Notes: a model not told the origin generated them from the sequence alone. A stretch of 64,000 nt of DNA from Pontiellaceae bacterium B1224 (GCA_029432815.1 JAROBA010000002.1:97770-161769); one strand, 5' to 3'; positions 51,166 through 59,977 are shown, counted from the first letter of the stretch. A program made the numbers and translations.

Positions 51166-52452
51166 ATGGCAAAAATTGAAGGCATCAAGATAACCAATTT
51201 CAGGACCCTAAAGGACGTTTCTCTTGGGCGATTCTGGAATCAACAAAACTCTGAATCACTCACTCCTATGACGGCTGTTATCGGCAAAAATGGTGTTGGG
51301 AAAAGCACTCTATTTGATGCCTTTGGTTTTTTGGCAGATTGTCTAAAATCTGGAGTAGAAGAGGCTTGTGATGCCCGAGAACGCGGTGGATTTTCAAAGA
51401 TTCTATCTAAAGGACAACATGGACCTATCCAGTTCGAGATCTACTATAAGGAAGACGGGAACGCCCGTCCTATAACCTATGAACTTGCTATTGACCTTGA
51501 CAATACTGGGCGCCCCTTTGTTCTTAAAGAGCGTTTGCGGCAGCGCAGAAAAGGGCAAAAACATGGATGGCCATTTTCTTTTCTGATTTTAAACAAAGGA
51601 AAAGGGGTTGTATGGAAGGGGGAACAAGAAGGACTAAAGATTGATGAAACTGGTGATTTCGATCTTCTCGAATTCATGGACTCTCTTAAGTCCACAGATA
51701 AAGAAGAATCCAGAGAAACTGAATTCGTTGAACTGGACGACAATCGCCGACTTGGAATTGCGACACTTGGAGCACTAAAACAGCATCCGAGGATTTCGTC
51801 ATTCAGAAGATTTATTGAAGGCTGGTATCTTAGTTATTTTACTCCCGATGCGGCAAGGAGTCTTCCTTTGGCCGGCCCACAGAAACATCTAAACATCCAT
51901 GGAGACAATCTGGGTAATGTCGTTCAGTTTATGGAGCGAGAGCATCCAAAGCGTTTCCAGACTATTTTAAACCGAATTGCGGATAAAATTCCGGGCATCG
52001 ATATTATCGACACGGAACCAACTAATGACGGCAGGCTATTGCTTCGATTTAATGATAAAGGATTTAAAGATCCCTTTTATGCGCAGCAAATGTCGGATGG
52101 AACATTAAAGGTGTTTGCCTATCTTCTTCTTCTGGAAGATCCCTTCCCTCCGCCATTTTTTTGCATTGAAGAGCCAGAGAACGGATTATATCATAAACTT
52201 CTTGAAACCCTAGCGACAGAGTTTCGTGAACATGCCACCGGACGCAAAGGAAGTTCTCAGGTTTTTATAACCACACATCAGCCCTATTTTATAGATGCTC
52301 TCGAACCGAAAGAGGTCTGGATTCTGACGAAAAGCCAAGATGGCTTTTCCAAAATCACTAGAGCCAGTGACGTCGACTTTATCCAAAACATGGTTGAGGA
52401 AGGGCAACCGCTCGGTGCTCTATGGTATAGTGACTATCTGGATGCGAGGTAA
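51166..52452 (+). CDS. OLD-like/AAA15 ABC-type ATPase of a putative two-gene defence module
   Basis: 428 residues. ABC-type ATPase: Walker A VIGKNGVGKSTLFDAF near residue 38, signature-like QMSDGTLKVFAYLLLLED, Walker B PFFCIEEPENGLYH and a switch His in VFITTHQPYFID. It lacks its own TOPRIM domain; the next gene supplies a candidate. This two-gene layout (OLD-like ATPase plus TOPRIM-like DUF4276) resembles PARIS, AbiL and related systems; it is not a named one that I can assign. Strong AGGAGA upstream. Codon use and AT content differ from the neighbours, suggesting recent acquisition. No TTCCA-type palindrome occurs within it. Confidence 0.82.
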   Translation: MAKIEGIKITNFRTLKDVSLGRFWNQQNSESLTPMTAVIGKNGVGKSTLFDAFGFLADCLKSGVEEACDARERGGFSKILSKGQHGPIQFEIYYKEDGNARPITYELAIDLDNTGRPFVLKERLRQRRKGQKHGWPFSFLILNKGKGVVWKGEQEGLKIDETGDFDLLEFMDSLKSTDKEESRETEFVELDDNRRLGIATLGALKQHPRISSFRRFIEGWYLSYFTPDAARSLPLAGPQKHLNIHGDNLGNVVQFMEREHPKRFQTILNRIADKIPGIDIIDTEPTNDGRLLLRFNDKGFKDPFYAQQMSDGTLKVFAYLLLLEDPFPPPFFCIEEPENGLYHKLLETLATEFREHATGRKGSSQVFITTHQPYFIDALEPKEVWILTKSQDGFSKITRASDVDFIQNMVEEGQPLGALWYSDYLDAR

Positions 52453-52455
52453 GTC

Positions 52456-53115
52456 ATGCACTTTGAATTTCTTGTTGAAGGGCAAACAGAACTAACCACG
52501 CTTTCTATATTAATGAAAAAGATTCTTGGTGAGTATCAGGAGCCTCATTCATGGAAAATCCATAAACATCGAGGTATCGGTAAAATTCCTGATGATCCCG
52601 CTTCTACTCCGAACCGGCACGATCAGACGCTCCTTCATAATCTCCCCTCAAAGCTTCGGGCTTATGGAAAAGAAGATCGGAAGGATGTGGTCGTTGTTGT
52701 TTTGGCGGATTTGGACGACAGACCGAACTGTATTGCTTTTAAACAGGAGATGCTCTCTCTATTAAACGATTGTCCTTCAAAACCTATCACATTATTTCGA
52801 ATTGCTATAGAGGAGCTAGAGGCATGGTTTCTAGGGGATCGCCCTGCATTAATGCAGGCTTATCCGGAAGGAAACTTCTCTGTTTTTAGCCAGTATAAAC
52901 AAGATTCACAATGTGGTACTTGGGAGATTCTGGCTGAACTTATTCATGAGGGAGGGCTGAGCACATTAGTTGCCAAAGGAAAACGTTCAGTTAGAGTGCT
53001 TGAACAAAAACGAAAGTGGGCTGCAACTATTGCGCCTCTGATGGATATTGAAGCAAACCAATCGCCAAGCTTTTGTGCATTTAGAGATGGCATAATCAAA
53101 TATGCAGTAAGATAG
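52456..53115 (+). CDS. DUF4276-family TOPRIM-like putative nuclease
   Basis: 219 residues, 3 bp after the ATPase stop. Metal-binding Glu in FEFLVEGQTELTTL, the acidic DLDDRPN motif in VVVVLADLDD, and FRIAIEELEAWFLGDRP form the DUF4276/TOPRIM-like signature. In related pairs the ATPase controls such a nuclease, which cleaves RNA or DNA when infection is sensed; this is inference here. Same AT-rich style as the ATPase. Confidence 0.82.
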   Translation: MHFEFLVEGQTELTTLSILMKKILGEYQEPHSWKIHKHRGIGKIPDDPASTPNRHDQTLLHNLPSKLRAYGKEDRKDVVVVVLADLDDRPNCIAFKQEMLSLLNDCPSKPITLFRIAIEELEAWFLGDRPALMQAYPEGNFSVFSQYKQDSQCGTWEILAELIHEGGLSTLVAKGKRSVRVLEQKRKWAATIAPLMDIEANQSPSFCAFRDGIIKYAVR

Positions 53116-53163
53116 GACTTCTTAAGTCCCACCGATCTAACAAAAAATAATAGAGCCCGCCCA

Positions 53164-53889
53164 ATGAACTGGAATAATGACGACGACTACCAATTTGTCC
53201 CTGTGGCCGAGCGACGGCGACGGGCGCTGCAGAAAACCGAACAGCTGCGCGAGGAGGGCGAAGACATCCAGCCGATTGAGCCCTTTAAAGCGCGCGGCAT
53301 CGCGAAAAGTTTCTGGGGGAAAGCCTGGTGCAGACATCTGGAAAAGTTTTCGGACTACGAAAGCCGGCTGCCGCGCGGCCGCACCTATGTGCGCAACGGC
53401 TCGGTCTGCCATTTGGCGATCGAATCTGAAACAGCGAAAGCCATGGTGGCTGGTTCGGAAATGTATGAACTCTCGATCCACATTGACCCGCTCGATCCGG
53501 AAAAGTGGAGCAACATTAAAAACCGGTGCAAAGGCCAGATCGGTTCGCTGATCGAACTGCTGCAGGGGAAAATATCCGACAAAATCATGGAAGTCGTCAC
53601 CGACCGCGATAATGGCCTTTTCCCGCACCCCTCTGAAATCCGTTTCAATTGCAACTGCCCCGATTGGGCCGACATGTGTAAACACGTGGCGGCGGCGATG
53701 TATGGCATCGGCGTGCGGCTCGACTCGGAACCGGAGCTGCTTTTCAAACTGCGCGGCGTGAATCACGAAGAACTGATCGCGGTCGATTCCGCGATCGACG
53801 ATCTCACGACCGGAAAACGTTCGCGGCGGCGGCGCACCCTCGATAGCGATTCGGTCGCCGATGTGTTCGGCATCGACCTCGAAGAATGA
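53164..53889 (+). CDS. SWIM zinc-finger protein, partner of the SNF2-family ATPase
   Basis: 241 residues. The SWIM motif is complete: FNCNCPDWADMCKHVAAAMYGIG (C-x-C-x7-C-x-H). The N-terminus (RRRALQKTEQLREEGEDIQPIEPF; FWGKAWCRHLEKFSDYESRLPRGRTYVRNG shortened) is typical of SNF2-partner SWIM proteins, which follow the helicase gene directly in many genomes. Here the ATPase/DUF4276 pair separates them, and GC-rich style matches the helicase, so the pair was probably one operon before insertion. Confidence 0.85.
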   Translation: MNWNNDDDYQFVPVAERRRRALQKTEQLREEGEDIQPIEPFKARGIAKSFWGKAWCRHLEKFSDYESRLPRGRTYVRNGSVCHLAIESETAKAMVAGSEMYELSIHIDPLDPEKWSNIKNRCKGQIGSLIELLQGKISDKIMEVVTDRDNGLFPHPSEIRFNCNCPDWADMCKHVAAAMYGIGVRLDSEPELLFKLRGVNHEELIAVDSAIDDLTTGKRSRRRRTLDSDSVADVFGIDLEE

Positions 53890-53940
53890 GCGATGCCGAC
53901 CTTTTGCCTGACCGCTAATCATGCTAGCGTTCGCGGCATT

Positions 53941-54651
53941 ATGAATGGACTATTTGTTACAGGTACCGATACAGATATCGGAAAAACCGCGCTCAGCGCC
54001 CTGCTGTTAGCCGAACTCCACCGACGCGGCACCGATGCCGCCCCCATGAAACCCGCACAAACCGGATGTGTTGGCAATGTGCCCGACTTGGATTACTCGC
54101 TTTCAATGGCACAAATGGAGGTGACTGAGGAAAACTACGTCAACATGGCCCCCTACACATTTGAGCCCGCCTGCTCGCCGCACCTCGCGGCGGAAATGGC
54201 CGGAACGGAAATCGAATTGGCGGAAATTGTGATCGCCGCGCGGACACTGGCCTCCGAATATGAATTCATCATTGCCGAAGGTGCCGGCGGAATACTGGTT
54301 CCGCTGAACCACCGCGAAACGATGCTCGACCTGATGCAGGCCCTGAAACTTCCCATCCTGCTCGCCGCCCGTCCCGGCCTTGGAACCATCAACCACACGC
54401 TGCTTTCCATCCGGGCCCTTCGCTCCGATGGACTCAATATCGCCGGCATCGTGTTTGTGGCCAGCAAACCCGGTGAACCCAGCTTCATCGAAGAGGATAA
54501 CGGCAACACCATCGAGCACTTCGGCAATATTCCAATCCTTGGAACCATCCCCTACTGCGCCCAACTCGCGGAACCCAATCCCAACTACAATGACCTCCCT
54601 ATCCCCGTCGTCGCTGAAATTGAAAAGATTGTGAATCAGCTGGGAGTGTAG
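53941..54651 (+). CDS. bioD: Dethiobiotin synthetase
   Basis: 236 residues from ATG 53941 (MNGLFVTGTDTDIGKT). ATP- and CO2-dependent ring closure of 7,8-diaminopelargonic acid to dethiobiotin. P loop GTDTDIGKT, MKPAQTGC, EGAGGILVPLN and LLAARPGLGTINHTLL are diagnostic. The upstream extension from 53893 is not supported. One palindrome at 54530. The next gene in the pathway, bioA, begins 4 kb downstream beyond an inserted block. Confidence 0.95.
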   Translation: MNGLFVTGTDTDIGKTALSALLLAELHRRGTDAAPMKPAQTGCVGNVPDLDYSLSMAQMEVTEENYVNMAPYTFEPACSPHLAAEMAGTEIELAEIVIAARTLASEYEFIIAEGAGGILVPLNHRETMLDLMQALKLPILLAARPGLGTINHTLLSIRALRSDGLNIAGIVFVASKPGEPSFIEEDNGNTIEHFGNIPILGTIPYCAQLAEPNPNYNDLPIPVVAEIEKIVNQLGV

Positions 54652-54652
54652 A

Positions 54653-54727
54653 ATGACCGCGAAGGAACTGACATTCGGAACTCTTGTTTCAAAGATTCAA
54701 CACGTTCATGCCGAACTTGAAGAACAA
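54653..54727 (+). pseudogene. 5' remnant of a DUF1016/YhcG-like PDDEXK nuclease gene
   Basis: An ATG one base after the bioD stop reads MTAKELTFGTLVSKIQHVH and AELEEQ, which matches the start of a common DUF1016-type nuclease (tF..LV..I..vH..L..Q..). The match ends abruptly where the first of three hairpins begins, and the frame then runs 50 more residues of repeat-derived sequence before stopping at 54874. I take it as a broken gene truncated by the inserted sequence, not a working protein. Confidence 0.5.
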
Positions 54728-54845
54728 ATCCGGAAATCACCGATTTCCGGATTTGTTCAAACAAAATTGGGAGTCAGTGACTCCCAATTCAATTTACAAC
54801 CTACGTTAATAGCGAAATATGTAATAGTGCAGTCACTGACTGCAC
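54722..54845. repeat. Three successive perfect hairpins
   Basis: 54722-54738/54742-54758 (17-bp arms GAACAAATCCGGAAATC, 3-base loop), 54765-54776/54778-54789 (12-bp arms AATTGGGAGTCA, 1-base centre) and 54827-54834/54838-54845 (8-bp arms GTGCAGTC, 3-base loop). They differ in sequence, so they are not copies of one repeat. They lie between bioD and the AAA ATPase gene, at the point where the nuclease remnant breaks. Confidence 0.9.
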
Positions 54846-54992
54846 AATTCAGATTTAGGTTATTCTTCATATAATGGTGCCTCTATCTTGGGGAGAATAT
54901 CCCCAGGATTCTCAAACCAAAACCCACACTTTCCCTTGGTTTTTAGCCATAAATTGCCTTACATTACGTCCAGTTTTAGTTGGAGAAACCAA

Positions 54993-55961
54993 ATGGCTAC
55001 AGCCGAACAGGTAAAATCTTTAATAAAGTCCCATTTCAGTGATGATACGGAACGCTTTTATAGCATTGCGCTTCAAGTTGCCGCTCATGAAGCCCGCCAA
55101 GGCCATACCGCTCTTGCCCATGACCTTCGTGATATCGTCGATATGGAACGGAAGAAAAAAGGACCGCGGGTAATTTCCTTCCCTCAAGACCTGAAAGGTC
55201 TGGTTCTCACAGAGGAACCGACAATTCCGCTCGCGGCGATGGTGATGCCTAAGAATATCCGTGAACGCTTGACGCGGATAGCCCATGAATATCGCCAACA
55301 GGAAAAGCTGAAATCACATGGGCTAAAACATCGACGAAAAATTTTACTGATTGGCTCTCCCGGCACTGGAAAAACAATGACGGCCAAAGTGCTGGCAAAA
55401 GAACTACACCTTCAATTACATACGATTCAAGTGGACAGACTGGTTACCAAATTCATGGGAGAAACCAGTGCCAAGTTGCGCCAGATTTTTGATCTGATCC
55501 AAGAGGAACACGGAGTTTACCTGTTTGATGAGTTTGATGCCATTGGCGGTGATCGCTCCAACGATAACGATGTCGGAGAAATGCGCCGGGTTCTGAATTC
55601 CTTTTTGCAATTTATCGAACAAGACACCTCGGACAGCTTGATTATTGCGGCAACCAACAATCCAAAACTACTGGATCATGCCCTTTTCCGCCGCTTTGAC
55701 GATGTGCTCTACTATGAAAAGCCTGACGCAGATCAAAGAAAGTCATTAATCTCCAACGTTCTCGGTACTTTCATGGCCTCCCGTTTTATTTGGAAGCAAG
55801 TATTGGCGGAAAGCGAAGAACTCAGCCACGCCGAAATAGACCACGCATGCCGAGATGCCATTAAGAATGCAATTCTTGCAGATCAAAAAAAGATCTCGGC
55901 AATAAAACTTTTGGTTACCCTTCGTGAACGACAAGGAACGCATAACGGCACGAGGGGATAA
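54993..55961 (+). CDS. ietA: IetA-like AAA+ ATPase of an ATPase/subtilase pair
   Basis: 322 residues from ATG 54993 (GGAGA upstream). Single AAA domain of the FtsH/katanin type: Walker A LIGSPGTGKTMTAKVLA, Walker B GVYLFDEFDAIGGD, sensor 1 IIAATNNPKLLD, Arg fingers in ALFRRFDDV. N-terminal 90 residues are a helical domain (SHFSDDTERFYSIALQVAAHEARQG shortened: FYSIALQVAAHEARQGH). An AAA ATPase next to a cytoplasmic S8 protease is the IetAS arrangement, described as a plasmid-borne toxin-antitoxin-like system and later as an anti-phage module. Assignment rests on architecture. AT-rich; no TTCCA palindromes. Confidence 0.75.
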   Translation: MATAEQVKSLIKSHFSDDTERFYSIALQVAAHEARQGHTALAHDLRDIVDMERKKKGPRVISFPQDLKGLVLTEEPTIPLAAMVMPKNIRERLTRIAHEYRQQEKLKSHGLKHRRKILLIGSPGTGKTMTAKVLAKELHLQLHTIQVDRLVTKFMGETSAKLRQIFDLIQEEHGVYLFDEFDAIGGDRSNDNDVGEMRRVLNSFLQFIEQDTSDSLIIAATNNPKLLDHALFRRFDDVLYYEKPDADQRKSLISNVLGTFMASRFIWKQVLAESEELSHAEIDHACRDAIKNAILADQKKISAIKLLVTLRERQGTHNGTRG

Positions 55962-55966
55962 CCCGA

Positions 55967-58657
55967 ATGGAAAAGAATCTACCGCATATTGTTCTTCAGG
56001 GCCCCAATGATAGCCGAGGCTATACCAGCCCCCAATCGGGCGGGGGACCCAAGTTTTCAAAGCCCGCTCGAAATCGCGCATCGCATGCTCAATATATCGC
56101 TCATCGTCTGGATGTGGCATGGGCGGAAACTGAAACTGGTTTGGTAGCAGGACATACGGAAAGAGATGGCATCTACCTCGAATTTCGAGGCCAGGCTGGC
56201 TATGACCTCGCCACGGAGAGCCTTGAAAGCATCGGGCGGAAAAATATCCGCCTTTGCAACATCCGAACAGAAGAAGAGCAGGTTCTTGGAGAGAATGGCC
56301 AAACCAAACCGGCGTCAGTCATTTGTGCGACGGTATATGTTCCAAACGATCAACGGCAATATTTTGCGAACAAAGTGGAAGCCTATGCTACTGGAGAAAA
56401 TCCCAAATCGATAAAGCGCGATAAAATATTTCCACTCTATGATGCGTACAAACCTCAAATTACAGAGATCGTTGTTAATATCGATGCAAAGGATAAGCTC
56501 AAACTAAAACCAGAGATTTTAAATATACATATTGAGGCGCTTTCAACGAGTGGAGTTCCTAATGAGTTAATTGAACTGCTAAAAAAGACCCCTAAAAATG
56601 CAAAGCTAGTTGAGGGAATTGAGGATGTGCGAAAAGCGATTGCTCGGTCATTTTGGGTTGATAAATCAGCCTTATTTCCTCGAGATGATCGTGAGTGGTG
56701 CGAGGTTTGGTTGCGCAGTAGTTCTGATAACGATACTGAACAGGAGTTTATTGCACTGGCAAACACTCTTGAGTTGCCCCTGAAAGGTGGGCGAATCTGC
56801 TTTCCTGAGAGAATAGTGAAATTGGTTCACATCAATGGCCGCGAATTGGAAATACTCCTAAATAGTTGTGAGTGGATTGCGGAGTTTCGGCGGGCGAAAG
56901 AGACTGCTGACCTCTGGATAGAGCAGCCTCCCCGCGAACAAGCGGGATGGGTTGAGAATCTAGTATCTCGTATGGAGGTAGATACAGAATCATTGGTTTC
57001 GATCTGCATTCTAGACCACGGCATAAATAATGGCCATCCTCTGCTGTCAGCTGTGCTTAATGATGTTGATAAGCATACCGTTAACCCGGTCTGGGGAACA
57101 GACGATCACCATCATTTTGGCCACGGTACGTTAATGGCTGGATTGGCGACTTTTGGAGATTTACAAAGTGCTCTAGAAGGCGCTGGACCAGTCGTTATTT
57201 CGCATGTTTTGGAATCCGCAAAAATATTACCCCCACCGCCGGAAACAAATCCTAAAGAGTTATGGGGTGATATGACATCGCAAGGCGTGAGTCGTGCTGA
57301 AATTAAAGCCCCCGATAGAAAACGCGTGGTTTGCATGGCCATTACAGCAATAGATGGCCGGGATCAAGGACGACCCTCTTCCTGGTCTGGAGCAATCGAT
57401 CAATTAGCTGCAGGAGTAGATGATGACCCTAGACGTCTATTCATATTGAGTGCTGGAAATTATACGTGCAATTTGCAGGATTTAAAAAACTACCCCACCG
57501 TCCAAATTACAGATGCCGTGCATGATCCGGCTCAAGCGTGGAATGCGCTTTCGATTGGTGCATTCACTAACCTAACACAAATAACAAATCCAACTTTAAA
57601 CGGGTATGAGCCTATCGCTTCTGCGGGTGAACTTTCCCCCTTTAGCACGACCTCTTTTGACTGGGACAAAGCGTGGCCAATTAAACCAGAAATCGTTTTC
57701 GAAGGTGGAAATGCCGCAATGGAAACGTCTTCAGGGTTCGTCACAGAGTGTGACGATCTCTCATTGATATCTACGGGCCACCAGCCCCATCATTCACTCT
57801 TTCAACCATTTAGTATGACTAGTGCGGCAACTGCACAGGCAGCATGTTTCGCCGCGAAGATTCAAGCGCAATACCCCAACTATTGGCCGGAAACCATCCG
57901 CGCATTGATGGTTCACTCCGCCGAATGGACGGAGGGCATGAAGAAACAATTTCCGGAAGACAGCCCAAACCATAAAATCAGTCAGTTATTGAAGGCCTGC
58001 GGTTACGGTGTTCCCTGTCTGGATAAGGCGCTATTTTGTGCCAGCAACATGCTCACCTTGATATCACAAGCAACCTTACAGCCTTATATTCAAACCGGAG
58101 GGAAAGACCCTAAAACGAATGATATGCATTTTTACGAACTCCCTTGGCCAACCTCAGTGCTTCAGGAGATGGGAGAAATCACCGTTCGGATGCGAATCAC
58201 ACTATCTTATTTCATCGAACCAGGACCGGGCGAAATTGGATGGAAGGACCGTTACCGATATCCATCTCATTTATTGCGATTTGACGTTAACTCTCCAGGC
58301 GAATCTCAAAAGGAATTTCTGAGTCGAATCAATGCGGCATTGCGCGATGAAGAAAATGGTCACCCCAGAACGCCCAGTGCTTCAGGGCATTGGTTAATTG
58401 GTTCTAATAACAGAGATAAGGGATCAATTCATTCGGATATCTGGGAAGGAACAGCAGCGGATTTGGCCGCCTCAAACCTAATTGCAATTTCACCTAGAAT
58501 TGGTTGGTGGAACAAACGAAAGCATCTGAATAAAGCAAACTCACAAACGCGATACGCACTCATCGTTTCCATTGAAACACCTGAACAGGATATCGATATT
58601 TATACCCCTGTTGCCGTTCAAACCGGCATCACAATCCCTGTTGAAATCACGATCTAA
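55967..58657 (+). CDS. ietS: IetS-like subtilisin-family (S8) protease
   Basis: 896 residues, no signal peptide, so cytoplasmic. The S8 catalytic residues are all visible in the middle: Asp in VSICILDHGINNGHPLL, His in HHHFGHGTLMAGLA, oxyanion Asn in FILSAGNYTC and Ser in FSMTSAATAQAACFAA. The N-terminal 300 residues and C-terminal 200 have no motif I know. It starts 5 bp after the ATPase stop, and ends 9 bp before bioA. As a protease paired with an ATPase that likely restrains or activates it, it may act on host proteins upon infection. AT-rich with different codon style from bioD and bioA. Confidence 0.8.
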   Translation: MEKNLPHIVLQGPNDSRGYTSPQSGGGPKFSKPARNRASHAQYIAHRLDVAWAETETGLVAGHTERDGIYLEFRGQAGYDLATESLESIGRKNIRLCNIRTEEEQVLGENGQTKPASVICATVYVPNDQRQYFANKVEAYATGENPKSIKRDKIFPLYDAYKPQITEIVVNIDAKDKLKLKPEILNIHIEALSTSGVPNELIELLKKTPKNAKLVEGIEDVRKAIARSFWVDKSALFPRDDREWCEVWLRSSSDNDTEQEFIALANTLELPLKGGRICFPERIVKLVHINGRELEILLNSCEWIAEFRRAKETADLWIEQPPREQAGWVENLVSRMEVDTESLVSICILDHGINNGHPLLSAVLNDVDKHTVNPVWGTDDHHHFGHGTLMAGLATFGDLQSALEGAGPVVISHVLESAKILPPPPETNPKELWGDMTSQGVSRAEIKAPDRKRVVCMAITAIDGRDQGRPSSWSGAIDQLAAGVDDDPRRLFILSAGNYTCNLQDLKNYPTVQITDAVHDPAQAWNALSIGAFTNLTQITNPTLNGYEPIASAGELSPFSTTSFDWDKAWPIKPEIVFEGGNAAMETSSGFVTECDDLSLISTGHQPHHSLFQPFSMTSAATAQAACFAAKIQAQYPNYWPETIRALMVHSAEWTEGMKKQFPEDSPNHKISQLLKACGYGVPCLDKALFCASNMLTLISQATLQPYIQTGGKDPKTNDMHFYELPWPTSVLQEMGEITVRMRITLSYFIEPGPGEIGWKDRYRYPSHLLRFDVNSPGESQKEFLSRINAALRDEENGHPRTPSASGHWLIGSNNRDKGSIHSDIWEGTAADLAASNLIAISPRIGWWNKRKHLNKANSQTRYALIVSIETPEQDIDIYTPVAVQTGITIPVEITI

Positions 58658-58666
58658 ATTTAATCT

Positions 58667-59914
58667 ATGAAAAATAAAATTTTCCATCCCTACACAACCT
58701 TCTCTGCCCTGAAGAATAAGCTTCCGAATCTGGTGCGGGGCGAGGGGATTTATCTCTTCGATGACGAGGGCAATAAATACGTCGATATTGTTTCGAGCTG
58801 GTGGGCGTGTGCGCTCGGGCATGGGCATCCGAAGGTTGTGAAAGCGATTCAGGATCAAGCCGGCATCCTTCAGCATTCGATTACAGGCAGTCTGACCCAT
58901 CCAAACGTGCTGACGCTGGCGGAGCGGCTGGCCAGTTTGATGCCGACTCCGGACCGGCATTCCGTTTTCGCCAGCGATGGATGCAGTGCGGTAGAAGCGG
59001 CGATTAAGATTGCGATTCAATATTGGTATAACATCGACCGCCCGGAAAAAACCTGGGTGATCGGGATGGATCAGGGATACCACGGCGATTCGCTTGGCGC
59101 GCTGGGTGCTGGTTTTGTGGACGATTTCCACAAGCCGTACGAAAAAGTGACCTCCCACCCGGCCAAACTCCCCTTCCCGGCTGATGGCGATTTTGAGCCG
59201 AGCCGCAAGGTGATCGAAGAGCACAAAGCCCAACTGGCAGCGGTGATTGTTGAGCCGCTCTGTCTGGGATCGGCCGGCATGAAAATCTATTCGGCGGACT
59301 ATCTAAAACAACTGGCGGACTGCTGTGCGGAGAACAACGTGCTTTTAATCATCGATGAAGTGGCGATGGGTTTCGGCCGGACCGGAAAACGGTTTGCGTT
59401 TAACCACGCCGGAATTGATCCAGACATGGTCTGTATGGGCAAAGGACTCACAGCGGGTTATATGCCGCTGAGTGCCTGTGTGGTGAAGGATGAAATTTAC
59501 AACACGTTCACCGATGATGGCGAAAAGGACTGCACTTTCTATCACGGCAACACCTACGCCGGGCATCCGATCGGCTGTGCGGCGGCGCTGGCGGCGCTCG
59601 ATATTTATGAAGATGAAGGCACGGTGGAACGCGGCGCTGAAATGGCCGAGAAGATGAAGCAGTGGATGCTGCCGATGGCGGAACTCGATTGTGTGAAAGA
59701 ACTGCGCTTCCTCGGAATGATCGGCGTGGTGGAGCTGAAGCCGGAAACAAAACCGTTAATTGCGCAGATGAAGCAATCGCTGTTTGAACAGGGGTATCTG
59801 TTCCGCCCGTTGGGCACCATGTTCTATCTCATGCCGCCGTTGATCATTTCTGACGACGAATTGAAAGGTGCGGTCTACGCCCTGCAGCAAACCATTGAGG
59901 AATTTTGTCCGTAG
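58667..59914 (+). CDS. bioA: Adenosylmethionine-8-amino-7-oxononanoate aminotransferase
   Basis: 415 residues. PLP aminotransferase making 7,8-diaminopelargonic acid with SAM as amino donor. Landmarks: YVDIVSSWWACALGHGHP, SDGCSAVEAAIKIA, GYHGDSLGALGAG, IIDEVAMGFGRTGKRFA and the PLP lysine in CMGKGLTAGYMPLSAC; the paired WW near the N-terminus is typical of BioA. The stop codon lies in the first arm of a repeat (59910-59975). No ribosome site is obvious because the S8 gene abuts. Confidence 0.95.
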   Translation: MKNKIFHPYTTFSALKNKLPNLVRGEGIYLFDDEGNKYVDIVSSWWACALGHGHPKVVKAIQDQAGILQHSITGSLTHPNVLTLAERLASLMPTPDRHSVFASDGCSAVEAAIKIAIQYWYNIDRPEKTWVIGMDQGYHGDSLGALGAGFVDDFHKPYEKVTSHPAKLPFPADGDFEPSRKVIEEHKAQLAAVIVEPLCLGSAGMKIYSADYLKQLADCCAENNVLLIIDEVAMGFGRTGKRFAFNHAGIDPDMVCMGKGLTAGYMPLSACVVKDEIYNTFTDDGEKDCTFYHGNTYAGHPIGCAAALAALDIYEDEGTVERGAEMAEKMKQWMLPMAELDCVKELRFLGMIGVVELKPETKPLIAQMKQSLFEQGYLFRPLGTMFYLMPPLIISDDELKGAVYALQQTIEEFCP

Positions 59915-59977
59915 GTTGAATCTCCAGATTCGACCGCCTCGCAGACGGGAGACGGGTCTGGAGACCCGTCCTACGCC
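59910..59977. repeat. Compound inverted repeat after bioA
   Basis: Outer arms CGTAGG (59910-59915) and CCTACG enclose two inner palindromes, GAATCTCCAGATTC and GACGGGTCTGGAGACCCGTC. The bioA stop codon TAG is part of the outer left arm. It could terminate transcription, but no T-run follows. Confidence 0.7.

Noticed and set aside
54728..54874. The rest of the 73-codon frame after bioD as a real small protein
   Set aside because: Beyond residue 25 it only translates hairpin arms; no sign of selection for protein.
51032..58666. Using absence of the TTCCA palindrome as proof that the two modules are foreign
   Set aside because: The absence is real in both modules, but equally long palindrome-free stretches occur in ordinary regions (about 16.2-22.1 kb and 36.2-44.7 kb), so it is only supportive.
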